A DNA stretch of 64,000 nt, taken from the NCBI GenBank assembly GCA_021733665.1, contig JAHREI010000002.1, positions 558,001-622,000 of the forward strand, given 5' to 3'. The first letter of the stretch is position 1; each line of letters begins with the position of its first letter. The position numbers were made by a program, and so were the translations under genes. Below, piece after piece: positions 8,082 through 18,704 of the stretch. The stretch comes from Bacillus subtilis (GTDB taxonomy: Bacteria > Pseudomonadota > Alphaproteobacteria > Rhizobiales > Rhizobiaceae). Under the pieces are notes generated by a model. It saw only the letters and a program-made list of their open reading frames with translations. It searched no databases and was not told the origin of the DNA.

Positions 8082-9138
8082 TTCTCTCCTTGTAATCAGA
8101 AAGATTAAGCTAGCAATAGCAAAGAGAACTGCGCTTCTTTGAGCGGCATACCCCTCACCTACAACCCCAAAAACTGCACTGATTTCATTGATAAATTTGG
8201 AATATGCCCCTTACCTTTATGCGGGTTATCCGTATGATTTTTCCATTTCAGGAAACATCACTCTGCGATGCATCTCGCTTGCGCGCACCCAATTCATAAC
8301 TACATTATATTCCTCCTACTGACACTTCCCTCAACAGAGAGCAATTATAAAGATCAGCAAAGGGATATCTGAAACTTTGCGCGCTTGTTTGCGCCACAGA
8401 TTTGGTGTGCCATGCGTACGCCAGAAACCATAGAGGGCGTCCTTATCTCGACCTTGACGGCTTTGTGCGGCACACACCACACATTGAAAAGAGGACAGAA
8501 AATAAATGTAAGATCTAATTTATTATTGTTCGGTCAGACCATTGAATATGAGCATTCCGATAGCGAGCCGTTGTAAGAGCAACAATATACCCTAGGCAAA
8601 CAAGCAAAACGGGATGGATAACCATCAAATTGAATACCGCCTAAATGAAGTTTCGAACGCCGTCCGAAACCGCGTCCTCCACATCCGGCACATCACCAGA
8701 AAGCACATAGAATCAGATTATTAGCGGTAAAACGGCACCTTTTAAGCGAAATTCTGAGAAGGCTTGAGTCGTAGCGAGGAAAGTCGCTCCCTGAATCAGG
8801 CTCTGCAATCTATTGAATAGCATTAAGCTTGAAATCGCCCTTCCCAATAGTAGAATTCTCGACTTTTTTGAGAGCGAAAGATGAAGCATTGATAACATCA
8901 TAACGTTTCGTAATTCCGCATGAATTTTGTGGATCTTTCGGCTTAATATTTAAAACGGCATCAATCTAAAAATTATTATAAAAAAAACAAAATGTTTTAT
9001 AATAATTCAAAAATACAAATAAATATGTTGCAGCAATACAACCTATAAAAAATTAAACTAAAATACATAAAAATTCACTTATCACACATCACATCAACAT
9101 ATTAAAATGAAATTAAATATACTTGGCGAGGATGTGAT
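8082..9138. other. AT-rich gene-poor stretch downstream of tRNA-Leu
   Basis: About 1 kb without an intact gene. It contains the Y-family polymerase remnant (8376-8475) and the promoter region of the autotransporter gene. The remaining open frames are short and lack ribosome-binding sites or recognisable sequence. The last 250 bases are extremely A/T rich. Confidence 0.6.
8376..8475 (+). pseudogene. Remnant of a phage Y-family DNA polymerase gene start
   Basis: About 95 bases align base for base, with scattered changes, to the leader and first codons of the polymerase gene at 31675-31770. Shared landmarks are TTTGCGCCAC, GTGCCATGCGTA and GACCTTGACGG/GACTTTGACGG. In one frame the fragment reads YLDLDGF, the catalytic YLDFDGF motif of the intact copy, but the ATG is in another frame. 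Similarity stops after about 8475. It is a debris marker for an older prophage related to the one at 31.7-64 kb. Confidence 0.75.
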
Positions 9139-12100
9139 ATGCAGGTAAAATCTTCTTCCGCTTCTAAAAACAACATCATAAAAAATAATATAAAAATTCT
9201 GTCTCTATCGACAATTTTATTGCTATTTAATTCCGGCTATCTTAGCGCCCAGACAATTACCGCGCCGATTGTCATTAATGGCACTAATCCCCCTCCCTAT
9301 AGCAATGAAGACATTAATATCAACGCCGTGGATGAAGAAGCCATCAAAGTTGGTAATGGGACTCTTGAGATCAAGAACTCTCATGTCAGCCTGCAAAGCA
9401 ATAAAGATACTGTTAAACTGACAAAAGATGCCAATGTAACGCTACAAAATGCGCCAGGTAAAAAGGCGTCCATTATTTCGACTTCAGTCACTGGCCGCGC
9501 TATTAATGCGAGCGGTAAAACAACACTGAATGTTGATGGATTCAATATAATTGCTAACGGCACAACCCAAAGTGGAATAGGTACATCTGCTGTTGTTGTC
9601 AGTGGCAGCTACAATCAACAGAATGCCAATTTCACCTTGAATAACAGCCAGATTACCACTGTGAACCTGCGCGGTATTTCTGTAGGTGATAGTGTTTTTA
9701 ATGCGAATAATTTCAAAATAACGACTGGCCGGGATGCAGACAGTGGTGAACTTTCAACCAAAAAAAACCTGTATGGCATCAATGCTTCTTATAAAAACCA
9801 AATTACTTTAACCAATGGTAGTATTGAGACATATACGGCCAATAGTGTCGGCCTTAATTTCACTATGGATGAGACAGACACAACCATAAAGCGCGCCAGA
9901 GTTACCAATGTTAATATTGTGACACATGGATCTAATGCTACAGGCATTGATAATATCAATACCCGTTCCTCTATAACTGGCGGGAGCATTACAACCTACG
10001 GAATTGGTGGTCATGGCATTGGCTCCAGCAATGGCGGCGTCAGTGGCTGGGCCCCATCACATGTAACGGTTAATGGTACAAAAATTACAACCAATGGCGA
10101 TAAAGCTTATGGCTTGGTAGCAACCACAGCATCCGTAATAAATGCAAAAGGCGTCAGTATCACAACGTCCGGCGCAAGTGGCGTGGGCGCTTATAGTCAG
10201 AGTACCGGGCGCGTAAATATCAGTGATAATAGTTCGATCACAACATCCGGCGAAGGTGCTCATGCTGTAGCCGCAATGCTTGGAACAGAAGTGAATATTA
10301 CAGATACGGTTATTAAAACATCCGGGGTTAACGCTGCCGGTATTTACATGACCGGAAATCACTTCAAGGATTCCGATACACGATCGGCTGTTCCAGGTAC
10401 AACCGACGTATCCTCACTACAGGAGACCTCGCCTGATGATAATGGTTACGAGTGGCGTACGGGCTGGGATTCGACAGCTGATGAAATAGATGATGTGCAG
10501 GAGGAAAGTGATCGTGCTGCTGGTTCGCAGAGCAATACAATCACCGTAACCAACTCTACACTTGATATCGCTAATGGCGCTGCGCTGCGCATTCTCGGCG
10601 GAGAGAAGAATACAATTACGATTGCCGGTTCGACTATCAAGGCGAATGAGGGGGAAAATGCCCTGCTCATTTCCAGTGATATCTATAACGCAAAACATGA
10701 AGTCGGCGCGGCCAATATAACAGCCAGTGCATCAAAATTAAGTGGCGATGTACTGGTCAATAGCGGTGAGATCAATCTTGATCTTTCCGATAACTCCTAC
10801 TGGTCAGGCACTGCAAGAGTTGGTGCGGATGACAAAGTCCTGAACTCCCTAACACTGGATAGCTCCAGCGGCTGGATTATAACAGGCAACTCGACAATCA
10901 ATACACTCAACAGCAAGGGCGCAATCGGATTTTACCCATCAAACTCCGACTTCAAAACCCTGACTGTACAATCTGACTTCACCAGCAGCGGCGGCACATT
11001 TGCTATCAACACTAAGCTCGGTGATGACAGCTCACAAACAGACAAGATCATTTTCGAAGGCGCTGTAACCGGTAATAATCAGTTACTCGTGCGCAATGCC
11101 GGCGGCCTTGGTGCACAAACAACTGAAGGCATCAAAGTTATTGAAGTCAACGGTGCATCTGATGGCCAATTCTCCTTGGCCAGTCTTTATCGACACCAAG
11201 GTGAGAATACAGTTGTCGCCGGTGCTTACACCTATAAATTATATCAAGGCGGCATTACAGACCCTAATGACGGCGACTGGTATTTGCGTTCCGATTACGA
11301 CAATGGCGGCTATCAGGCCGGTGTCTCTGTCTATGAGGTCTACCCGCAGTTCTTGCTTGGGTTAAATACTTTATCGACTATGCAGCAGCGCGTTGGTAAC
11401 CGCTACTGGAACGATGCCGGCAATCTGATGCTCTCACAGGGTGCAGATGCGATTGAACCATATGCACCTGCAGAGGAAGCTGGCAATTTCACTCAGAGCA
11501 ATGGCGTATGGGGACGCATGGAAGGCTCGCATACGAAGATGGAGCCGAATACGTCAACTTCCGGCGCCACTTATGACTATGATACTTTCAAGATGCAGGC
11601 CGGCATTGACGCCATGCTCCACGAAGGCGAACAAGGCAAACTCATCGGCGGCATCACCGCCCATTATGTACACGGAGCAGCCAATGTCTGGGCTGACAGT
11701 GATAGCGATCTTGGCCGCGGACGCATCAAAACAGATGGCTATGGTATCGGTGGCACACTAACATGGTATGGTGACAACAATCTTTATTGGGATAATCAGG
11801 CACAGGTTACGTGGTACAGAAGTGATCTGACCTATCAAGGCGGCCAATCTTCGCTGACAGATGGCAAGAATGACGGCTTTGGTTATGGCTTCTCGTCAGA
11901 ACTCGGTAAGCGCTTCACATTAAATGATCGTTGGTCACTGACACCACAGGCACAGCTCACATACTCCAATGTTGATTTTGACAGCTTCACCGATGTGTTT
12001 GAGGCTACGGTTTCCCGAGAAAAAGCCGACAGTCTGCAAGCACGACTGGGTATAAGTGCAGATTATCAGAACTCATGGCGCAATGCACAGGGCGGCATCA

Positions 12101-12351
12101 ATCGCAGTGCAGTTTACGGAATTGCCAATCTCTATAATGAATTCCTGAATGGCACACGCGTTGATGTCTCTTCGGTTCAATTCACGAATAAGAGTGAACG
12201 CCTGTGGGCAGGTGTGGGCCTGGGTGGATCTTACAATTGGAATGATGACAAATATTCAGTTTATGGCGAAGGCTCAGTCAATAGCAGTCTGAAAAATTTC
12301 GGTGACAGCTACACCTATAAAGGAACCGTTGGCTTCCGCGTAAAGTGGTAA
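9139..12351 (+). CDS. Classical (type Va) autotransporter with beta-helical passenger
   Basis: The 1070-residue product has an extended N-terminal region with a hydrophobic signal core (LSLSTILLLFNSGYLSAQ, cleavage near SAQ). A long Ser/Thr/Asn/Gly-rich passenger follows (about 40-720) with many repeated short strands of the NGTKITTNG and ITTSGASGVG type, typical of right-handed beta-helices. The C-terminal barrel (about 790-1070) begins near GVWGRMEGSH and ends in FRVKW, a proper outer-membrane end. No protease motif was seen in the passenger, so an adhesin or surface-exposed role is inferred. A GAGG site precedes the ATG, and a terminator follows the stop. Confidence 0.93.
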   Translation: MQVKSSSASKNNIIKNNIKILSLSTILLLFNSGYLSAQTITAPIVINGTNPPPYSNEDININAVDEEAIKVGNGTLEIKNSHVSLQSNKDTVKLTKDANVTLQNAPGKKASIISTSVTGRAINASGKTTLNVDGFNIIANGTTQSGIGTSAVVVSGSYNQQNANFTLNNSQITTVNLRGISVGDSVFNANNFKITTGRDADSGELSTKKNLYGINASYKNQITLTNGSIETYTANSVGLNFTMDETDTTIKRARVTNVNIVTHGSNATGIDNINTRSSITGGSITTYGIGGHGIGSSNGGVSGWAPSHVTVNGTKITTNGDKAYGLVATTASVINAKGVSITTSGASGVGAYSQSTGRVNISDNSSITTSGEGAHAVAAMLGTEVNITDTVIKTSGVNAAGIYMTGNHFKDSDTRSAVPGTTDVSSLQETSPDDNGYEWRTGWDSTADEIDDVQEESDRAAGSQSNTITVTNSTLDIANGAALRILGGEKNTITIAGSTIKANEGENALLISSDIYNAKHEVGAANITASASKLSGDVLVNSGEINLDLSDNSYWSGTARVGADDKVLNSLTLDSSSGWIITGNSTINTLNSKGAIGFYPSNSDFKTLTVQSDFTSSGGTFAINTKLGDDSSQTDKIIFEGAVTGNNQLLVRNAGGLGAQTTEGIKVIEVNGASDGQFSLASLYRHQGENTVVAGAYTYKLYQGGITDPNDGDWYLRSDYDNGGYQAGVSVYEVYPQFLLGLNTLSTMQQRVGNRYWNDAGNLMLSQGADAIEPYAPAEEAGNFTQSNGVWGRMEGSHTKMEPNTSTSGATYDYDTFKMQAGIDAMLHEGEQGKLIGGITAHYVHGAANVWADSDSDLGRGRIKTDGYGIGGTLTWYGDNNLYWDNQAQVTWYRSDLTYQGGQSSLTDGKNDGFGYGFSSELGKRFTLNDRWSLTPQAQLTYSNVDFDSFTDVFEATVSREKADSLQARLGISADYQNSWRNAQGGINRSAVYGIANLYNEFLNGTRVDVSSVQFTNKSERLWAGVGLGGSYNWNDDKYSVYGEGSVNSSLKNFGDSYTYKGTVGFRVKW

Positions 12352-12370
12352 AAAATATCTAATTTTAAAC

Positions 12371-12398
12371 AAAAAGCCGCCTTAAGAGGCGGCTTTTA
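12371..12398 (+). terminator. Intrinsic terminator of the autotransporter gene
   Basis: An 11-bp stem AAAAGCCGCCT/AGGCGGCTTTT with a 4-base loop, ending in TTTT, starts 20 bases past the stop codon. Confidence 0.9.
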
Positions 12399-12533
12399 TA
12401 TATCCGTTGCAACCTCCGAAGTGAAAATTCGCATAGAAGCTACCAATATTGGTCATATATGTCATTGTTTCATATAAATTTAATAATAGACCGTCGCTAT
12501 ACGATCATCAATAATTTAAAATAGCTAATAAAT

Positions 12534-13511
12534 ATGCCTGAATCATTCAGGTTTAATTCTAATAAGCCGGAACAAATGAACTCAAAACCTAAAATATTAT
12601 GCGTCATTCGAATTGGTAATAATCAGTCATGTGCTAGTTGGGTTTTTGACAGCGCATTGCTAGATTCTGTCACTCTCGTAGTAAGCCGTTACCAATCGCT
12701 CACGTTCTCAGTTCCGGATCATCCATCTATAATCCACCACGAATTTAAAGGTGGAAAATGGGAAGGTATATTCGAATATTTCAAAGCAAACCCTGAATCC
12801 CTAAAGGAATATGATTACTATTTCTTCCCGGATGATGACATCGAAACAACAGCTGAAAATATTCAGAATTTTTTTGCACTATGCGAAAAGTTCAACTTGC
12901 AACTAGCTCAGCCTGCTCTGCTAGCAGACAGTTATTTTTCACATGACATAACAGTGCAGCGTCGCCTCTTCACAATTCGGCATACCGATTTTGTGGAGCT
13001 AATGATCCCTTTCATGTCGCAAAGAATCCTTCAAAAAAGTTTGCCCTTTTTTGAGAGTGCAACGTACGGCTGGGGATTAGATTGCATTTGGTCTCAGTTT
13101 GCAGATAACCCGGATACTGAAGTAGGTATTGTTGATTCAACACCAGTTGGCCATTACCGTCCATTAGCAAAAGAAAATACAAAAACTATCAAAACTCAGA
13201 TGGCACAAAATCTGATGGTACAAGAATACAAAGGTTTTGAAGATGATTATGAATTGAAGAATTTCAGCTTCTCAATAAAATCCATATACATCAAAGACAC
13301 CATAAAAATCAAAAACAAGACAATAATTAGATTTTTAAATATATTATCAATTTACCAGAACAAAAAGCCTTCAAATTACAACGACATCAGAAAAATACTA
13401 CGGATATCAAGAGTTGAAACAAAAAGAAAACAGAATAAACAGAATTTCAACAATCAAAAAATAAACAAAAAAATCATTGATTTTTACGAAAAAAACAATG
13501 AGCTAATTTAA
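12534..13511 (+). CDS. DUF707-like putative glycosyltransferase
   Basis: The 325-residue protein resembles DUF707 proteins, thought to be GT-A-like enzymes. The motifs are YDYYFFPDDDIE (a DDD candidate metal site, about residue 98), YGWGLDCIW and the DSTPVGHYRPL segment (about 205-215). The last 80 residues are Lys/Asn-rich and poorly conserved. An internal ATG at 12576 (MNSKPKILCVIR) may be the true start, because the first 14 residues carry no motif and no strong ribosome site is seen for 12534. The surrounding genes all concern surface glycans. Confidence 0.75.
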   Translation: MPESFRFNSNKPEQMNSKPKILCVIRIGNNQSCASWVFDSALLDSVTLVVSRYQSLTFSVPDHPSIIHHEFKGGKWEGIFEYFKANPESLKEYDYYFFPDDDIETTAENIQNFFALCEKFNLQLAQPALLADSYFSHDITVQRRLFTIRHTDFVELMIPFMSQRILQKSLPFFESATYGWGLDCIWSQFADNPDTEVGIVDSTPVGHYRPLAKENTKTIKTQMAQNLMVQEYKGFEDDYELKNFSFSIKSIYIKDTIKIKNKTIIRFLNILSIYQNKKPSNYNDIRKILRISRVETKRKQNKQNFNNQKINKKIIDFYEKNNELI

Positions 13512-13607
13512 GAAAATATATTGCTTTATATAAGCAACATGTGTCCAGTGGCACTCACAATGCCCTGGCCATATGGAACATGAAATTTCTCACATATCCG
13601 CTCAAAT

Positions 13608-14405
13608 TTATGGTTTAAATTGCACCCGTAACCAACGTTTTTTTGATGTTAGTCTGGTCCAAAGTTTTGACGGACTAAGGATATGGGAGGAGCGATTATA
13701 GGAACGAGCAATCTCCCGAACAACCAAGCCTGGAAATGACGGTCGATGCTTATATTGGCGTCTTAATGTTTTTCGATCTGACTCAATAAGACTAACGAAC
13801 CCTTCCTGCTTACAAAGAGCAGGATAAACTTGATAAATATTCAATCCTGCGAACATTTCATAAGCAGGATCAAATATAAGATTATCTATTGGGACAGAAA
13901 TCTCATTCATAAAAGTTAGCATATGTTTGGCAGCATCTCGTGACACAATATACCCGCCAGTGCATAAATGCTTACTCAATAAGCGCCCATAACTGCAATC
14001 AGTCCCCTTAATTCGCGTTACTGCATCAAGCAGTATCACCGTATTGAAGGTTTCAATTTTAATAATGTCTGTGCCAGCCGGAATCCAATCAGAGCTAGAT
14101 AAAACTGTCTGCGCTTGTCTGGATAAAACAATATCATCCTCAAACACCGCAGCGAAAGCATCATCACCACTCGCGATAATTTCAAGACATCTGCGATGAC
14201 TAAGAAAACACCCTATTTCGCCTGGGGGCATCGGTATTTCCCAGCGGCGAACCGGCGCCACAACCGCATCCAACTCCGCCTGACTTAACAAGCGACCGTC
14301 AACAGCTGGCACACGCGTGAAATCCAAACCATAACGGCCAAATTCACGCTCCATCTGCTCCAGACGATCTGCGGAACGATCAAGATTAATGAGATAACAC
14401 TTCAT
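13608..14405 (-). CDS. Glycosyltransferase family 25 (LOS biosynthesis type)
   Basis: The product begins MKCYLINLDRSADRLEQM, the standard start of GT25 proteins that add sugars to lipooligosaccharide, and continues with RVPAVDGR and GEIGCFLSHR. The acidic metal site AAVFEDDIVL and the GGYIVSRDAAKHML segment follow. The length (265 residues) is normal. I use the ATG at 14405; an ATG two codons earlier is equally possible. The substrate cannot be read from sequence; family members often transfer galactose or glucose. Confidence 0.88.
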   Translation of the reverse strand: MKCYLINLDRSADRLEQMEREFGRYGLDFTRVPAVDGRLLSQAELDAVVAPVRRWEIPMPPGEIGCFLSHRRCLEIIASGDDAFAAVFEDDIVLSRQAQTVLSSSDWIPAGTDIIKIETFNTVILLDAVTRIKGTDCSYGRLLSKHLCTGGYIVSRDAAKHMLTFMNEISVPIDNLIFDPAYEMFAGLNIYQVYPALCKQEGFVSLIESDRKTLRRQYKHRPSFPGLVVREIARSYNRSSHILSPSKLWTRLTSKKRWLRVQFKP

Positions 14406-14700
14406 TCTCACTCAAACCCAATACAATGCGGTCTCATACATCTGTATGAATCATTTAAAGCATCATCTTAAATATTAGTAGAGAATAGCGTTTATTCAAA
14501 ATCAATTCCCACTTCCAGCAATGTTAACACGAAAAGAAAATCTAAAAATAAAAAAACAAATATTATCAACACATTACATCAACAAAAACACTTTCCTATT
14601 ACCAGATTTAAAATTAAATATGCCTATATATTAAACAAGAAAATAATATGTGCGCAGTCCCTTTCAACCAGCATCCATACCAGCATATTAAGTCACAAAG

Positions 14701-15528
14701 TCAGGCTGTCAAAATTGCATGCAATGGACTACCAGCAACCACAGAGCGATCTTTCAATAAAGAATTATAAAGATGCACCCCGAGAGTTCTGGGCGTTGTA
14801 ATATCAGCAATGGTTAAACCTTTCTCGCATAAAAGATCCAATTGCTTAAAATATACCGGATAAAAAACATCAAGCGGACTGGCTTTATCCTCAAGCCCCA
14901 GTTCTTTAACGCAATAGGAGATTAACCGCGGCCCTATCGTTCCCCACTTTTGCTTGGATACATGGACGGGAAGGCCAATTGCTTTGCGTAAACGAGCGTA
15001 AAGAATTTTGTTTTTTCCACGCCATGGCGGAATAAAAAAATCATCTTCAGATGCCTTTATAATATGCTTTAGGAGTTCACTATCGTGCGGCATATTCAAG
15101 ACGGCATTATTGATCGTATCATCATCCTCCCAACCAAAAACATATTGATCTTGCGGAAAGGGCTGCAAACAATAAACATCACAATCAACATAGAGCCCCA
15201 TCCCTTCACGCAATATACGATATCGGTAGCGATCTGCCGCCAAGGTTAAGCTGCCTGTCTTTTTATGAAGAACAATTTCTTCCTGCTTCATCAGCTTATT
15301 GGCATCAAACAAGCGCACACCGTCAGGTGTATCATGTGGCCGCGCATAAGTATGCAATACAACATCATGACCTTGGCGCACAAAAGAACGCAGACAAGCG
15401 GCGTGAATTGGCCCCAGCTCCCCACCTATCCATATCGTATTAACTATCAATCTTATTGCTTTCCCTAAACACTTGTATCTGTATTCATTCACAAAAAAAT
15501 CTTTTAAAAGCAAGAGCGCCACGCACAC
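14701..15528 (-). CDS. GT32-type glycosyltransferase (DXD sugar-binding region)
   Basis: The 275-residue protein carries the OCH1/GT32 pattern: NTIWIGGELGPIHAACLRSF near the N-terminus, LAADRYRYRILREGMGLYVDCDV with the DXD motif (YVDCD), then GWEDDDTINNAVL. The family transfers sugars to capsular or LPS glycans. The hydrophobic first 12 residues may be spurious, because a GTG at codon 13 could be the start. It lies downstream of glf on the same strand, with an AT-rich gap of 319 bases between. Confidence 0.82.
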   Translation of the reverse strand: MCVALLLLKDFFVNEYRYKCLGKAIRLIVNTIWIGGELGPIHAACLRSFVRQGHDVVLHTYARPHDTPDGVRLFDANKLMKQEEIVLHKKTGSLTLAADRYRYRILREGMGLYVDCDVYCLQPFPQDQYVFGWEDDDTINNAVLNMPHDSELLKHIIKASEDDFFIPPWRGKNKILYARLRKAIGLPVHVSKQKWGTIGPRLISYCVKELGLEDKASPLDVFYPVYFKQLDLLCEKGLTIADITTPRTLGVHLYNSLLKDRSVVAGSPLHAILTA

Positions 15529-15847
15529 ATCCTGCCTATGTAGCCTTCACAAAAGGCTAGCGCACTTTTTATAAATCCACCAAAAAACCCAAATATCTAA
15601 GCTATAATTACTTTCAAAATAAGCGCTCGCAGAGTACAAAATCTTAAAGCATACATTAAATGATTTTAAACAGCATTTCCAATAAATAGAAAATATTCAT
15701 AAAATACAATAAAATTAACAACCTACATTATAAAACCATTTAAATATTTATTGTATTTAATTTTAACTTATAATTTATTAAAAAACCGGATGGCATCTGT
15801 TAAAATACAAGCCGGATCATATAAGTCTAAACGATGATGCCACTCAA
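15529..15847. other. AT-rich intergenic gap
   Basis: No gene, RNA or clear terminator is seen. The stretch contains runs of A/T and presumably the promoter of the GT32 gene. Confidence 0.5.
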
Positions 15848-16996
<1,149 letters not shown>

Positions 16997-17365
16997 TCAA
17001 AGAGCTCCGGGCATTAGAATAACAATACACCTTGTTCACCTATCACATTTTTAAAATTAAATGATCACAATTTATTTTATACAAAAATATATTTCATTAT
17101 ATTGCGCTGATTACCCACACCATTAAAATATGACTTATAAATTCAGGTTTTAAAGTGAAGATAAAAAAATACAAAATTAAAATAATTACATCTTCATATT
17201 CTTTAAATTTGATTTTTATATTTCTTTGCAAATTTAAAATACATCCTCCTCCAACTCCTTTCCATATAAACGGATATCCATTTATAATGGTTATAACTCC
17301 CTTTCTTCGTCCCTGATTGGGGATTCAAAGAGTATTTCTGCGTTGGTTTAGCGGAGGTATAGCGT
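16997..17365. other. Intergenic gap upstream of glf copy 1
   Basis: 369 AT-rich bases. The last 30 bases, including GGAGGTATAGCGT before the next ATG, resemble the leader of the DUF982 gene at 42.17 kb. No gene is seen. Confidence 0.5.
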
Positions 17366-17434
17366 ATGAATTCAATTTACTGGGATGAAGCTGTCATTAT
17401 CAATAGTGATGACGAAACTGCGTACTCGACTTAA
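17366..17434 (+). pseudogene. Truncated DUF982 gene
   Basis: The reading frame MNSIYWDEAVIIN matches the start of the DUF982 protein encoded at 42175 (MNLIYWDNAVTIN) but stops after 22 codons. The sequence then jumps to GCGTACTCGACTTAA, which in the other copy lies about 80 bases beyond the DUF982 stop. An internal deletion therefore removed most of the gene. A GGAGG ribosome site is retained. Confidence 0.8.
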
Positions 17435-17483
17435 CCTCAGAGGTTATGCATGTTTCATTCAATGATTCATCTCGGAGTATTGA

Positions 17484-17819
17484 ATGAAACATCTTTTAAT
17501 AGCACTGACTTGCTTAAGCTTCCTTGGAACGTCAAGCGTGAATGCAGATACACTTGCTGTAGATAAAATAGATCTTGATATAAATAGCTACTTGCAACGG
17601 ATATTATCGGGGCCTGATACAGCCTGTTATGAGCATATTATTAGTTCGCTTATACCCGAATCGAAGCATTCAGAATATTATCTGAGATTTGAAGACACCA
17701 ATCAGAAAACTGCTGTAGAAGTTGGATCTTACGATTCCAGCTATCTTTATACCTGTATAGACGGCAAATTATTATCATGGGACGCAGGAGAAAGCACTGC
17801 CCTCAAAGATTTCAATTAA
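17484..17819 (+). CDS. Small secreted protein, paralogue of 42557-42892
   Basis: The 111-residue product has a signal peptide (MKHLLIALTCLSFLGTSSVNA) and a mature domain of about 90 residues with three Cys. It is about three quarters identical by eye to the prophage-borne protein at 42557-42892. Conservation is strongest in the C-terminal half (EYYLRFEDTNQ, VEVGSYDSSYLYTCIDGKLL). Family and function are not recognised. The gene stays intact although both cassette neighbours are broken. It sits between the DUF982 fragment and the dead 176-residue gene, the same order as in the prophage. Confidence 0.8.
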   Translation: MKHLLIALTCLSFLGTSSVNADTLAVDKIDLDINSYLQRILSGPDTACYEHIISSLIPESKHSEYYLRFEDTNQKTAVEVGSYDSSYLYTCIDGKLLSWDAGESTALKDFN

Positions 17820-17961
17820 GCCTGCCCAGCCCAGTTTCATGGCCTAAATCTAACACCCACAGCTTCACATCAGCAGATATGCAACTGCTATGGCCAAATG
17901 GAACCATTTTGTAACTGTCACGTTAGTTTATATACTTGTGTCTGTATGGAGGTAATTGACC

Positions 17962-18498
17962 GTGGCAATGACTCGTAAAGAAGAAGAACGTGCATTGAAT
18001 GCAGATGAGCTTACGCTCGTAGACAAAACACGCCACCCGGCACTTCAGTCTTTGCCAGATGTTGATTTAGCATCACTTATAAAACTCCTCAGAGAATGAC
18101 GTGAAAAGGCTAAGACTCAAGCGTACCAAAAACGTAGAGAAATCAGAGGAAAGACAGTTCCAAAGGGGAACATTGCATCCAAAGCAGATGATGGCTCCAA
18201 AACCAAACTCAGCATTCTTGCGATGGCGATGCGCCGCACCAATGCTGAAGTTGTGCGTCGCCACCAGATGGCTGCCAAGCAGGAGCTTATGGAAAATGCA
18301 AAGCACGCCCTGGAATTAAAAAAGCAAGCAGAAAAGAACAAAATACCGTTTAATACTCGTCATGCTCACGAAGGAATGCGTAACATTCCAAACGAACAGG
18401 TAAATGAACTGATCAATCCTATGGAGCGGGGCAGACAAAAAAAAGCCGCCGGCGTTGCTCAAGCAAAGCGTGACCAACGACACGCTACCATCTCATAA
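17962..18498 (+). pseudogene. Nonsense-mutated copy of the 176-residue cargo gene
   Basis: From a GTG at 17962, behind ATGGAGGTAA, the frame encodes VAMTRKEEERALNADE and matches the intact gene at 43597-44127. Codon 46 is TGA at 18097-18099, where the other copy has CGA. Downstream the frame remains open and similar to the end, so the lesion looks recent. The gene is followed by the same kind of TAGGCCTGA hairpin terminator as its intact counterpart. Confidence 0.88.
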
Positions 18499-18506
18499 CT
18501 TCAATT

Positions 18507-18540
18507 TAGGCCTGATAATGTCAGGCCTAGCGATTTTTTA
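18507..18540 (+). terminator. Intrinsic terminator after the cargo pseudogene
   Basis: TAGGCCTGA (18507-18515) pairs with TCAGGCCTA (18521-18529) and a T run follows. It corresponds to the terminator at 44137-44160. Confidence 0.85.
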
Positions 18541-18704
18541 TTAGCAATTGAATGAGCCAAAGCGACCTCAACTCCCAGAATGGCTTACAAATCTCCCAAA
18601 CAAAAAACAATCAGTACCTGCCTGCTCTACAGAAGCTTGCTCAATTGCTGCGATTGGCGTATCGCCTGCCCTGCGTCTTTACATTTCAGCTTTAGCGAAC
18701 ATCA

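Noticed and set aside
8385-8576. 63-codon frame MRTPETIEGV as a gene
   Set aside because: It is the out-of-frame remnant of the phage polymerase start, with no ribosome site and no similarity after about 30 codons.
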